A stretch of 64,000 nt of DNA from Pisaster brevispinus (GCA_023634235.1 JAMKCF010000047.1:372001-436000), one strand, 5' to 3'; shown: positions 51,926-62,869, counted from the first letter of the stretch. Notes: generated by a model from the letters alone, not told the origin. Made by a program: numbers and translations.

Positions 51926-53722
51926 TGTGTAACATGCCTACGTCATCGCCAGTGAGAAAAAGCCGGCACAAAAACGTCCGAAATAAATTCTGTGCTAAGC
52001 TTGGAAATAACTCAGGAACTAGAAATGCTAGAGAGACATATTTGTACCTGACTCTGCCTTGGATATCCCTGCTTCCGATATCAAAGTGTTAGGGTCGCGG
52101 AGGGCAAGCTTCATACCGGAAATGACCAGCAGGTGGGGCTACTCCGAACGCTCCTCAAAAGCATCCCTCATGGCATTTTTGTGCACAGAGCTGTCAAAGA
52201 AACAAAGACAAGGTAAGGACGGTCAAATCACCCTCAGAATAATACTGGATTTTCACAAGTTGTACAACATTCGAAAGCCCGTCTAAAGGGCTCTCTCTTC
52301 CGTGAGTTTGGTTAAGGTCACCATTTTGTAGGCGAGGCCAGCGTCCTGGAAGTAGGGCTGCCCGAAACTCCACTGTGTAACATGCCTACGTCATCGCCAG
52401 TGAGAAAAAGCCGGCACAAAAAGGTCCGAAATAAATTCTGTGCTAAGCTTGGAAATAACTCATGAACTAGAAATGCTAGAGAGACAAAATTTGTACCTGA
52501 CTCTGCCTTGGATATCCCTGCTTCCGAAAATCAAAGTGTTAGGGTCGCGGAGGGCAAGCTTCATACCGGAAATGACCAGCAGGTGGGGCTACTCCGAACG
52601 CTCCTCAAAAGCATCCCTAATGGCATTTTTGTGCACAGAGCTGTCAAAGAAACAAAGACAAAGTAAGGACGGTCAAATCACCCTCAGAATAATACTGGAT
52701 TTTCACAAGTTGTACACCATTCGGAAGCCCGTCTCAAGGGCTCTCTCTTCCGTGAGTTTGGTTAAGGTCACCATTTTGTAGGCGAGGCCAGCGTCCTGGA
52801 AGTAGGGCTGCCCGAAACTCCACTATGTAACATGCCTACGTCATAGCCAGTGAGAAAAAGCCGGCACAAAAAGGTCCGAAATAAATTCTGTGCTAAGCTT
52901 GGAAATAACTCATGAACTAGAAATGCTAGAGAGACAAAATTTGTACCTGACTCTGCCTTGGATATCCCTGCTTCCGAAAATCAAAGTGTTAGGGTCGCGG
53001 AGGGCAAGCTTCATACCGGAAATGACCAGCAGGTGGGGCTACTCCGAACGCTCCTCAAAAGCATCCCTCATGGCATTTTTGTGCACAGAGCTGTCAATGA
53101 AACAAAGACAAGGTAAGGACGGTCAAATCACCCTCAGAATAATACTGGATTTTCACAAGTTGTACAACATTCGAAAGCCCGTCTCAAGGGCTCTCTCTTC
53201 CGTGAGTTTGGTTAAGGTCACCATTTTGTAGGCGAGGCCAGCGTCCTGGAAGTAGGGCTGCCCGAAACTCCATTGTGTAACATGCCTACGTCATCGCCAG
53301 TGAGAAAAAGCCGGCACAAAAAGGTCCGAAATAAATTCTGTGCTAAGCTTGGAAATAACTCAGGAACTAGAAATGCTAGAGAGACAAAATTTGTACCTGA
53401 CTCTGCCTTGGATATCCCTGCTTCCGATATCAAAGTGTTAGGGTCGCGGAGGGCAAGCTTCATACCGGAAATGACCAGCAGGTGGGGCTACTCCGAACGC
53501 TCCTCAAAAGCATCCCTCATGGCATTTTTGTGCACAGAGCTGTCAAAGAAACAAAGACAAGGTAAGGACGGTCAAATCACCCTCAGAATAATACTGGATT
53601 TTCACAAGTTGTACAACATTCGAAAGCCCGTCTCAAGGGCTCTCTCTTCCGTGAGTTTGGTTAAGGTCACCATTTTGTAGGCGAGGCCAGCGTCCTGGAA
53701 GTAGGGCTGCCCGAAACTCCAC
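51926..53722 (+). repeat. Irregular higher-order segment with GATATC-type monomers
   Basis: The units at 51926-52373 and 53274-53722 share ACTCAGGAACT, TTCCGATATC (1-bp deletion), CCCTCATGGC and ACAAGGTAAGG, and lie three monomers apart. Between them are a CGGAAGCCC monomer (52374) and a monomer with GTCAATGAAAC (52824), both related to the first two units of the 5-mer to the right. This looks like an earlier or rearranged version of that 5-mer. Confidence 0.75.
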
Positions 53723-54172
53723 TGTGTAACATGCCTACGTCATCGCCAGTGAGAAAAAGCCGGCACAAAAAGGTCCGAAATAAATTCTGTGCTAAGCTTG
53801 GAAATAACTCATGAACTAGAAATGCTAGAGAGACAAAATTTGTACCTGACTCTGCCTTGGATATCCCTGCTTCCGAAAATCAAAGTGTTAGGGTCGCGGA
53901 GGGCAAGCTTCATACCGGAAATGACCAGCAGGTGGGGCTACTCCGAACGCTCCTCAAAAGCATCCCTACTGGCATTTTTGTGCACAGAGCTGTCAAAGAA
54001 ACAAAGACAAAGTAAGGACGGTCAAATCACCCTCAGAATAAAACTGGATTTTCACAAGTTGTACACCATTCGGAAGCCCGTCTCAAGGGCTCTCTCTTCC
54101 GTGAGTTTGGTTAAGGTCACCATTTTGTAGGCGAGGCCAGCGTCCTGGAAGTAGGGCTGCCCGAAACTCCAT

Positions 54173-56422
54173 TGTGTAACATGCCTACGTCATCGCCAGT
54201 GAGAAAAAGCCGGCACAAAAACGTCCGAAATAAATTCTGTGCTAAGCTTGGAAATAACTCATGAACTAGAAATGCTAGAGAGACAAAATTTGTACCTGAC
54301 TCTGCCTTGGATATCCCTGCTTCCGAAAATCAAAGTGTTAGGGTCGCGGAGGGCAAGCTTCATACCGGAAATGACCAGCAGGTGGGGCTACTCCGAACGC
54401 TCCTCAAAAGCATCCCTAATGGCATTTTTGTGCACAGAGCTGTCAAAGAAACAAAGACAAAGTAAGGACGGTCAAATCACCCTCAGAATAATACTGGATT
54501 TTCACAAGTTGTACACCATTCGGAAGCCCGTCTCAAGGGCTCTTTCTTCCGTGAGTTTGGTTAAGGTCACCATTTTGTAGGCGAGGCCAGCGTCCTGGAA
54601 GTAGGGCTGCCCGAAACTCCACTATGTAACATGCCTACGTCATAGCCAGTGAGAAAAAGCCGGCACAAAAAGGTCCGAAATAAATTCTGTGCTAAGCTTG
54701 GAAATAACTCATGAACTAGAAATGCTAGAGAGACAAAATTTGTACCTGACTCTGCCTTGGATATCCCTGCTTCCGAAAATCAAAGTGTTAGGGTCGCGGA
54801 GGGCAAGCTTCATACCGGAAATGACCAGCAGGTGGGGCTACTCCGAACGCTCCTCAAAAGCATCCCTCATGGCATTTTTGTGCACAGAGCTGTCAATGAA
54901 ACAAAGACAAGGTAAGGACGGTCAAATCACCCTCAGAATAATACTGGATTTTCACAAGTTGTACAACATTCGAAAGCCCGTCTCAAGGGCTTTCTCTTCC
55001 GTGAGTTTGGTTAAGGTCACCATTTTGTAGGCGAGGCCAGCGTCCTGGAAGTAGGGCTGCCCGAAACTCCACTGTGTAACATGCCTACGTCATCGCCAGT
55101 GAGAAAAAGCCGGCACAAAAAGGTCCGAAATAAATTCTGTGCTAAGCTTGGAAATAACTCATGAACTAGAAATGCTAGAGAGACAAAATTTGTACCTGAC
55201 TCTGCCTTGGATATCCCTGCTTCCGAAAATCAAAGTGTTAGGGTCGCGGAGGGCAAGCTTCATACCGGAAATGACCAGCAGGTGGGGCTACTCCGAACGC
55301 TCCTCAAAAGCATCCCTACTGGCATTTTTGTGCACAGAGCTGTCAAAGAAACAAAGACAAAGTAAGGACGGTCAAATCACCCTCAGAATAATACTGGATT
55401 TTCACAAGTTGTACACCATTCGGAAGCCCGTCTCAAGGGCTCTCTCTTCCGTGAGTTTGGTTAAGGTCACCATTTTGTAGGCGAGGCCAGCGTCCTGGAA
55501 GTAGGGCTGCCCGAAACTCCACTGTGTAACATGCCTACGTCATCGCCAGTGAGAAAAAGCCGGCACAAAAACGTCCGAAATAAATTCTGTGCTAAGCTTG
55601 GAAATAACTCATGAACTAGAAATGCTAGAGAGACAAAATTTGTACCTGACTCTGCCTTGGATATCCCTGCTTCCGAAAATCAAAGTGTTAGGGTCGCGGA
55701 GGGCAAGCTTCATACCGGAAATGAACAGCAGGTGGGGCTACTCCGAACGCTCCTCAAAAGCATCCCTAATGGCATTTTTGTGCACAGAGCTGTCAAAGAA
55801 ACAAAGACAAAGTAAGGACAGTCAAATCACCCTCAGAATAATACTGGATTTTCACAAGTTGTACACCATTCGGAAGCCCGTCTCAAGGGCTCTCTCTTCC
55901 GTGAGTTTGGTTAAGGTCACCATTTTGTAGGCGAGGCCAGCGTCCTGGAAGTAGGGCTGCCCGAAACTCCACTGTGTAACATGCCTACGTCATCGCCAGT
56001 GAGAAAAAGCCGGCACAAAAAGGTCCGAAATAAATTCTGTGCTAAGCTTGGAAATAACTCATGAACTAGAAATGCTAGAGAGACAAAATTTGCACCTGAC
56101 TCTGCCTTGGATATCCCTGCTTCCGAAAATCAAAGTGTTAGGGTCGCGGAGGGCAAGCTTCATACCGGAAATGACCAGCAGGTGGGGCTACTCCGAACGC
56201 TCCTCAAAAGCATCCCTAAAGGCATTTTTGTGCACAGAGCTGTCAAAGAAACAAAGACAAAGTAAGGACGGTCAAATCACCCTCAGAATAAAACTGGATT
56301 TTCACAAGTTGTACACCATTCGGAAGCCCGTCTCAAGGGCTCTCTCTTCCGTGAGTTTGGTTAAGGTCACCATTTTGTAGGCGAGGCCAGCGTCCTGGAA
56401 GTAGGGCTGCCCGAAACTCCAT
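54173..56422 (+). repeat. Five-monomer higher-order repeat, first copy (2,250 bp)
   Basis: The ordered monomer types are: (1) GGGCTCTTTCTTCC; (2) linker ACTATGTAAC with CATAGCCAG, then GTCAATGAAAC and ACAAGGTAAGG; (3) CCCTACTGGC; (4) AAGGACAGTC with linker AAAACGTCC; (5) AGAATAAAACTGG. All but the second have CATTCGGAAGCC. The same five types follow in the same order at 56423-58671. Confidence 0.9.
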
Positions 56423-58671
56423 TGTGTAACATGCCTACGTCATCGCCAGTGAGAAAAAGCCGGCACAAAAACGTCCGAAATAAATTCTGTGCTAAGCTTG
56501 GAAATAACTCATGAACTAGAAATGCTAGAGAGACAAAATTTGTACCTGACTCTGCCTTGGATATCCCTGCTTCCGAAAATCAAAGTGTTAGGGTCGCGGA
56601 GGGCAAGCTTCATACCGGAAATGACCAGCAGGTGGGGCTACTCCGAACGCTCCTCAAAAGCATCCCTATTGGCATTTTTGTGCACAGAGCTGTCAAAGAA
56701 ACAAAGACAAAGTAAGGACGGTCAAATCACCCTCAGAATAATACTGGATTTTCACAAGTTGTACACCATTCGGAAGCCCGTCTCAAGGGCTCTTTCTTCC
56801 GTGAGTTTGGTTAAGGTCACCATTTTGTAGGCGAGGCCAGCGTCCTGGAAGTAGGGCTGCCCGAAACTCCACTATGTAACATGCCCACGTCATAGCCAGT
56901 GAGAAAAAGCCGGCACAAAAAGGTCCGAAATAAATTCTGTGCTAAGCTTGGAAATAACTCATGAACTAGAAATGCTAGAGAGACAAAATTTGTACCTGAC
57001 TCTGCCTTGGATATCCCTGCTTCCGAAAATCAAAGTGTTAGGGTCGCGGAGGGCAAGCTTCATACCGGAAATGACCAGCAGGTGGGGCTACTCCGAACGC
57101 TCCTCAAAAGCATCCCTCATGGCATTTTTGTGCACAGAGCTGTCAATGAAACAAAGACAAGGTAAGGACGGTCAAATCACCCTCAGAATAATACTGGATT
57201 TTCACAAGTTGTACAACATTCGAAAGCCCGTCTCAAGGGCTTTATCTTCCGTGAGTTTGGTTAAGGTCACCATTTTGTAGGCGAGGCCAGCGTCCTGGAA
57301 GTAGGGCTGCCCGAAACTCCACTGTGTAACATGCCTACGTCATCGCCAGTGAGAAAAAGCCGGCACAAAAAGGTCCGAAATAAATTCTGTGCTAAGCTTG
57401 GAAATAACTCATGAACTAGAAATGCTAGAGAGACAAAATTTGTACCTGACTCTGCCTTGGATATCCCTGCTTCCGAAAATCAAAGTGTTAGGGTCGCGGA
57501 GGGCAAGCTTCATACCGGAAATGACCAGCAGGTGGGGCTACTCCGAACGCTCCTCAAAAGCATCCCTACTGGCATTTTTGTGCACAGAGCTGTCAAAGAA
57601 ACAAAGACAAAGTAAGGACGGTCAAATCACCCTCAGAATAATACTGGATTTTCACAAGTTGTACACCATTCGGAAGCCCGTCTCAAGGGCTCTCTCTTCC
57701 GTGAGTTTGGTTAAGGTCACCATTTTGTAGGCGAGGCCAGCGTCCTGGAAGTAGGGCTGCCCGAAACTCCACTGTGTAACATGCCTACGTCATCGCCAGT
57801 GAGAAAAAGCCGGCACAAAAACGTCCGAAATAAATTCTGTGCTAAGCTTGGAAATAACTCATGAACTAGAAATGCTAGAGAGACAAAATTTGTACCTGAC
57901 TCTGCCTTGGATATCCCTGCTTCCGAAAATCAAAGTGTTAGGGTCGCGGAGGGCAAGCTTCATACCGGAAATGACCAGCAGGTGGGGCTACTCCGAACGC
58001 TCCTCAAAAGCATCCCTAATGGCATTTTTGTGCACAGAGCTGTCAAGAAACAAAGACAAAGTAAGGACAGTCAAATCACCCTCAGAATAATACTGGATTT
58101 TCACAAGTTGTACACCATTCGGAAGCCCGTCTCAAGGGCTCTCTCTTCCGTGAGTTTGGTTAAGGTCACCATTTTGTAGGCGAGGCCAGCGTCCTGGAAG
58201 TAGGGCTGCCCGAAACTCCACTGTGTAACATGCCTACGTCATCGCCAGTGAGAAAAAGCCGGCACAAAAAGGTCCGAAATAAATTCTGTGCTAAGCTTGG
58301 AAATAACTCATGAACTAGAAATGCTAGAGAGACAAAATTTGTACCTGACTCTGCCTTGGATATCCCTGCTTCCGAAAATCAAAGTGTTAGGGTCGCGGAG
58401 GGCAAGCTTCATACCGGAAATGACCAGCAGGTGGGGCTACTCCGAACGCTCCTCAAAAGCATCCCTAATGGCATTTTTGTGCACAGAGCTGTCAAAGAAA
58501 CAAAGACAAAGTAAGGACGGTCAAATTACCCTCAGAATAAAACTGGATTTTCACAAAGTGTACACCATTCGAAAGCCCGTCTCAAGGGCTCTCTCTTCCG
58601 TGAGTTTGGTTAAGGTCACCATTTTGTAGGCGAGGCCAGCGTCCTGGAAGTAGGGCTGCCCGAAACTCCAC
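56423..58671 (+). repeat. Five-monomer higher-order repeat, second copy (2,249 bp)
   Basis: It matches 54173-56422 monomer for monomer. Differences include CCCTATTGGC in type 1, GGCTTTATCTTCC in type 2, a 1-bp deletion (GTCAAGAAAC) in type 4, and a CAAATTACCC change plus reversion to CATTCGAAAGCC in type 5. The last core monomer (58672-59121) is outside the 5-mer and resembles the GCATGTTTG type seen at 37297 and 43375. Confidence 0.9.
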
Positions 58672-59121
58672 TGTGTAACATGCCTACGTCATCGCCAGTG
58701 AGAAAAAGCCGGCACAAAAAGGTCCGAAATAAATTCTGTGCTAAGCTTGGAAATAACTCACAAACTAGAAATGCTAGAGAGACAAAATTTGTACCTGACT
58801 CTGCCTTGGATATCCCTGCTTCCGAAAATCAAAGTGTTAGGGTCGCGGAGGGCAAGCTTCATACCGGAAATGACCAGCAGATGGGGCTACTCCGAACGCT
58901 CCTCAAAAGCATCCCTAATGGCATGTTTGTGCACAGAGCTGTCAAAAAAACAAAGACAAAGTAAGGACGGTCAAATCACCCTCAGAATAATACTGGATTT
59001 TCACAAGTTATACACCATTCGAAAGCCCGTCTCAAGGGCTCTCTCTTCCGTGAGTTTGGATAAGGTCACCATTTTGAAGGCGAGGCCAGCGTCCTGGAAG
59101 TAGGGCTGCCCGAAACTCCAC

Positions 59122-59647
59122 TGTGTAACATGCCTACGTCATCGCCAGTGAGAAAAAGCCGGCACAAAAAGGTCCGAAATAAATTCTGTGCTAAGCTTGG
59201 AAATAAATCATGAACTAAAAATGCTAGAGAGACAAAATTTATACCTGATTCTGCCTTGAATATCCTTGCTTCCGAAAATCAAAATTTTACGGTCGCGGAG
59301 GGCAAGCTTCATACCGGAAATGGCCTACAAGCGGGACACACAGAAAGCGCTTCAAAAGCATCTTCAGTGGTATTTTTGGACACAGAGCTGCAAAAAAAGA
59401 AATAAAATACAAGGAGGGTCAAAACACACCCATAACAGCATCGGATTTTCACAGGTTTTCCACCACTGGAAAGTTAAGATTTAGGGCTCTCACCTCGTTG
59501 AGGATCCGTGACTCTGACGATTTTCCAGGCGGGGTGAGCGGCCCTGGAATAAGGCTACAACCACCGGCAAATTAGCCCACGCGCCGGGGCCGAGCAACAA
59601 CAAAGGCAAGACATGTCCATCCGAAGAATGATTTGAAACAACACCCG
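59122..59647 (+). repeat. Transitional satellite monomer at the right edge
   Basis: The first 200 bp are recognisably core type but with growing numbers of changes (AATAAATCATGAACTAAAAA, TTTATACCTGATTCTG). From about 59320 (ATGGCCTACAAGCGGG) the sequence is of the older subtype. Decay of homogeneity at an array end is expected from unequal exchange. The older-type half contains GGCAAATTAGCCCA and CGCCGGGGCCGAGCAAC, also found at the left edge. Confidence 0.88.
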
Positions 59648-60107
59648 AGCTAAGTTTGAGAATAACTCATGAACTAGAAATGCTAGAGAGACTAAATTTG
59701 TACCTGAGTGTGCCTTGAATATCACTGCACCCGAAAATGAGACTTTTTGGGCTACTGTGCCCCATCTTCGTACCGGAAATGGCCTGCAAGCAGGGACATT
59801 CCGAAAGCGCTTCAAAAGCATCTTCAGTTGGATTTTGTACACAGATCTTCAAAAGAGAGAAATAAAATACAAGGAGGGTCAAATCACTCCAAGAATAACT
59901 TTGGATTTGAACAACTTTTGTACAATTCGAAAGCTATTTTTAAGGGCTATCTCCTCGTCGTGGTTCCTTGTCTCCGACGATGATGTCGGCGTGGCGAGTG
60001 GCCACGGAGTAGGGCTACAACCACCGGCACTTTAGCCCACCCACCGGGGCAGCGTATCAACAGCAGCAAGAAATTTCTATCCCAAGAATAATTTGAAACA
60101 ACATCTG
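59648..60107 (+). repeat. Full diverged satellite monomer of the older 460-bp subtype
   Basis: From GAGCTAAGTTTGAG (59648) to the next GAGCTAAG (60108) is 460 bp. AACTCATGAACTAGAAATGC and GAGAGACTAAATTTGTACC match the core monomer almost exactly; elsewhere differences occur every few bases. The extra 10 bp relative to the core falls in the linker (around GAAACAACAC). The unit carries no convincing coding frame. Confidence 0.88.
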
Positions 60108-60155
60108 AGCTAAGTTTGAACAGAAGTCCTAAACTAGGAATGCTACAGAGACAAA
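60108..60155 (+). repeat. Terminal remnant of a further satellite monomer
   Basis: CTAAGTTTGAACAG is followed by CTAAACTAGGAATGCTACAG and AGACAAA, corresponding to the first 45 bp of the conserved region. Similarity ends in an A-rich stretch at about 60155, which I take as the right limit of the satellite. Confidence 0.8.
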
Positions 60156-61950
60156 AAAAATTCAAAAAAGCTACTAATAACCTATACCTCATACATTTTG
60201 TTTCATTAGTGGACCACTTTTTTTTACTGACAGTCTTTGTCTCATGAGGAAATACTCGTGGGCAAGCACTACATACGCAGTGTGGACCTGAGAACAAAAG
60301 AGGTCCACATAATGTAGGGATCTGAAGCACTATGTGGACTTACACACGTCCACACAACGTTATTTGCAGTGTTGAGGAATAGGATTTTCCTTAAGTGTAC
60401 AGAACAAAGGAATGTCCACACAACGACTGCAAAACAAGACTGTGTGAATCTGTGTGTGTGACAGCATGTTTTTCACGCTGAACATAAGCGCGAAACACCT
60501 GCACCTGCAGTGGCACTCTTTCATTCTAAATAAAAATGCTAACTTAATACTTTGATGTACCATAGAAAAAGGACCACAGAAGGAGTTACAACTCTCTTAC
60601 TTTCAGCTAGCTAGCTACAACAGCGCGATGTTGAACTTTACCATTTATTTAGCAGGGATTGAAGTCAATTGTACTTCAAATTTTTAATGAGACACGGGCA
60701 TGTTTTGAGAGGAACTAATTTTAATTTTATGACTTGTTTGCTGAAATACTATTCTATGTTCTCTTGATGGTGAAATATCACTTAACTTTCCATAGTAGCC
60801 GCTTGGTATCGAAATATTGATCGACAGGGTCCACTCCGGGGTTGAATTTCATTCACCCGCAGCGTGAGTCGACCATGCCACCTGTGGTATAGTACATCAT
60901 GCAAAGACGTTTCTGGCTGGAAGGTCAGCATGCGGGCGCGCTAAATACAATGTGACTTTTACAGTATGAACTTCGGAAACCATTGAAAGATTAGTGAAGA
61001 CTTAGCACCGTATAATCATCGAAATCAGCAAATTTTTCGTATTAAAAAAGAGGTTAAATATCAGTTGTGTTTCTTTCAAACTAGTAATTGTCAGTTGTGC
61101 AGTAAGTAGACCTATACAGGGCTGGGGCCTCTAGGCCTACCCTCATCTTGTCGTACACTAATCTTAGTGTTGCTCGATCGCGCAGTCTCTGAAGACAAGC
61201 ACTGTTTAATCCTGAGAAAGATTAGGCCTATGTTTTTACTTGTTAGTTTTAATAACAACTAGTACTCCTAGTTTGTTGTATTAGCCTATCTAGGCACCTT
61301 AGTTTAGGATGAGACCTATAAGCATTCCTGCGGCCTAATTTATGATTGATAGAACTGAACTTGTATAAACGTTTATTATTTGATTTAGTTGCTAAATCAG
61401 TTCATCAGTTCATAATAAACATGTTATCCTGTTTTGTTGAAGGGCTCACCACCCGTACGATAACCCTGGTAATTTTTGTATTATTTTTTTTTAACTAATG
61501 AAACTTGAGCACTCATTTAATAGCCTATTAAGCGAATTGTTTTTATCAGTAGAAGCATGTTTTGTGTTACATTCTATTCCTCAAGTATATGAAAACTAAT
61601 ACAAAAGAAGACCATATTTGGTTAATTTTATTGAAAATCATATCGTTTGTCTCACCCAACACTTTTTTGTCCCTGAATAAATATTAATTGTAGCCTGCAT
61701 TTTGATTTTATAACTCAGGATGGCTGATTCAATTACTCCCAACTCGAAAATGATGTGTAAATATTGATCTTGCTAAAGTAAAATTGGTTAAAGTGGTCAG
61801 ATATATTGCATGAGCTCGCACCACACAGCATCTACAATCCTAACTGTTTCGGAGCATTTAAGCGGGCCCGGAACCCATGCCGTTAGGGCTTCGCGTTACG
61901 CGCTCGCAGACGCCACAAATTGCATTCACCATTTGCTGATGGTACATTTT
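60156..61950. other. AT-rich unique flank, no gene seen
   Basis: No coding frame of note. Small features only: CCACACAACG-like motifs repeated near 60350 and 60414, scattered AGGCCTA motifs between 61120 and 61340, and an 8-bp stem hairpin TGATTTAG-TTG-CTAAATCA at 61381-61399. None supports a functional call. Confidence 0.5.
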
Positions 61951-61954
61951 CACG

Positions 61955-61972
61955 CCCCCCCCCCCCACCCCC
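61955..61972 (+). repeat. Poly-C tract
   Basis: Twelve Cs, one A, then five Cs. It is prone to sequencing and replication slippage and can form G-rich structure on the minus strand. It lies about 30 bp upstream of the isolated satellite fragment. Confidence 0.9.
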
Positions 61973-62000
61973 AGTTTGGAAAATCCTGGATCCGCTCCAT

Positions 62001-62158
62001 GGACAGGCAAATCACCTTCAAAATACTGCTTGGTTTTCAGAAAGTTCGATACACTTAGAAAGCTCGTCTGAAGAGATCTCTGTACTTTTTAGTTTTGTGG
62101 TTGTAATGAATTTTAAGGCGACGCAAGCAGAAGGGCTACCCACCCAAGCAATTTAGCC
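62001..62158 (+). repeat. Isolated diverged satellite half-monomer
   Basis: GGACAGGCAAATCACCTTCA, TTTTCAGAAAGTTCGATACA and TTAGAAAGCTCGTCTGAAG align with the core segment that reads GGACGGTCAAATCACCCTCA, TTTTCACAAGTTGTACACCA and TTCGAAAGCCCGTCTCAAG. The end, AAGGGCTACCCACCC followed by AATTTAGCC, matches the older subtype (AAGGCTACAACCACC, AAATTAGCC). The fragment covers roughly monomer positions 290-450 and lies 1.8 kb beyond the array, so the family exists outside the tandem array. Confidence 0.72.
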
Positions 62159-62319
62159 AATAGAAGTTGAGTATTATTCAGCACCGGCTTCTTTGGGTTA
62201 TTTGGGCTAAAAATAGACTGAAACATGACTCCAAATAAGGTCCTCTACGAATGGAGAAGAACGGTTCATAACAGAATCCATCAAATTGTGTCGTTTTTGA
62301 GCATTACAAAAAAAGTCAC
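62159..62319. other. Short unique spacer
   Basis: I see nothing in this stretch that supports a feature. Confidence 0.4.
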
Positions 62320-62357
62320 GTGGTTTATCCGAACCAAAAGTGGTTCGGATAAACCAC
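62320..62357. repeat. Perfect hairpin, 17-bp stem and 4-nt loop
   Basis: GTGGTTTATCCGAACCA (62320-62336), loop AAAG, then the exact reverse complement (62341-62357). The stem is perfect and isolated; flanking bases do not extend the pairing. It may be the centre of a degraded inverted-repeat element or a structured RNA segment; nothing else distinguishes these. Confidence 0.9.
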
Positions 62358-62843
62358 AAATCTTGGGAGTTAGTTTTACTTCCAGCCATATAAATTAAAT
62401 TACTGAACCAAATTTAAATCCTTTTTTCACAATTATTCATGCGTATTTGACCAAAAAAGGACTACCTATTCAGATTATAGATACAACTTGTAAATAATGA
62501 TAAAAAATCGAACGTGAAATTCGCATTCGAAACGGAAGCGTGTTTTACGGCGCACCAGCGTAGGAGCTAGCGGAGTGTAAACCTTGGGGCATATCCAGTA
62601 CAGTCGGTGCCGTGTCTGGTGGGGTGAGAGAGACAAAGATGATACAGAGATGATATATTAATAATTTACAATGGCAACAGAAACACGGCTTTGTTTGGAT
62701 TTTATTAGGATGTTAAACAGTTACCACCCAACATGTTTGGGAGTATTCTTTCGCATGGAGATGCTGCACAATATTGTGTCAAACATGATAAGTCTGAAAG
62801 AGATCGTGTACATTCACAATAATTATCGCGTACATACACTTAT
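62358..62843. other. AT-rich unique flank
   Basis: A frame begins at ATG 62671 and remains open to 62952 (93 codons), but it runs across the palindrome at 62844-62869 and has no recognisable family. I do not call it coding. Confidence 0.4.
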
Positions 62844-62869
62844 AATTATCATGTACGTACATGATAATT
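62844..62869. repeat. 26-bp perfect palindrome
   Basis: AATTATCATGTAC followed immediately by its reverse complement, with no spacer. Related imperfect segments surround it (AATTATCGCGTACAT at 62821 and TGTGGTAATTATTACG at 62876), so it may be the centre of a larger imperfect inverted repeat spanning about 62805-62895. Confidence 0.85.

Larger units (their letters stand above)
3101..59121 (+). repeat. Satellite DNA array: 125 head-to-tail copies of a 450-bp monomer
   Basis: The landmark TGTGTAACATGCC opens nearly every unit and recurs every 450 bp from 3101. All copies have the same orientation. Counting unit by unit gives 125 copies. The total of 56,021 bp equals 125 x 450 minus the net of the length changes I noted: 199 bp in one copy, 11 bp in two, and 1-2 bp slips. 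No transposon or other sequence interrupts the array. The left part (copies 1-57) is nearly uniform; the right part (58-125) is diverse and organised into higher-order repeats. Two HindIII sites (AAGCTT) lie 111 bp apart in most monomers (3172 and 3283 in the first). Arrays of this kind are often pericentromeric or subtelomeric in animals, but location cannot be judged here. I searched by eye for a CENP-B-box-like motif and did not find one. Confidence 0.98.
28749..59121 (+). repeat. Diverse satellite domain, copies 58-125
   Basis: Sixty-eight units with many shared and private substitutions. Most have ACAAAAAGGT or ACAAAAACGT in the linker where the left domain has ACAAAACGGT. Variants recur in ordered sets, giving higher-order repeats described as separate entries. 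Length variants include 1-bp slips (for example the extra A in the A-run near 39590 and 46120), 11-bp deletions in copies 83 and 86, and a 199-bp deletion in copy 89. Several copies carry frameshifts or stops in the frame that is open elsewhere, for example GTGTGAGGG near 32062. Confidence 0.95.

Noticed and set aside
3101..59121. CRISPR array.
   Set aside because: The repeat is 450 bp, contiguous with no unique spacers, and there are no cas genes; the surroundings are eukaryotic in character.
59555..60330. Several overlapping frames of 70-127 codons on both strands in the right edge.
   Set aside because: They coincide with diverged satellite copies, overlap each other and lack any domain. 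No codon or start context supports one over another.
61120..61340. Cluster of AGGCCTA motifs as a possible regulatory site.
   Set aside because: The motifs are irregularly spaced, in both orientations, and such short palindromes recur by chance in flanks of this kind.
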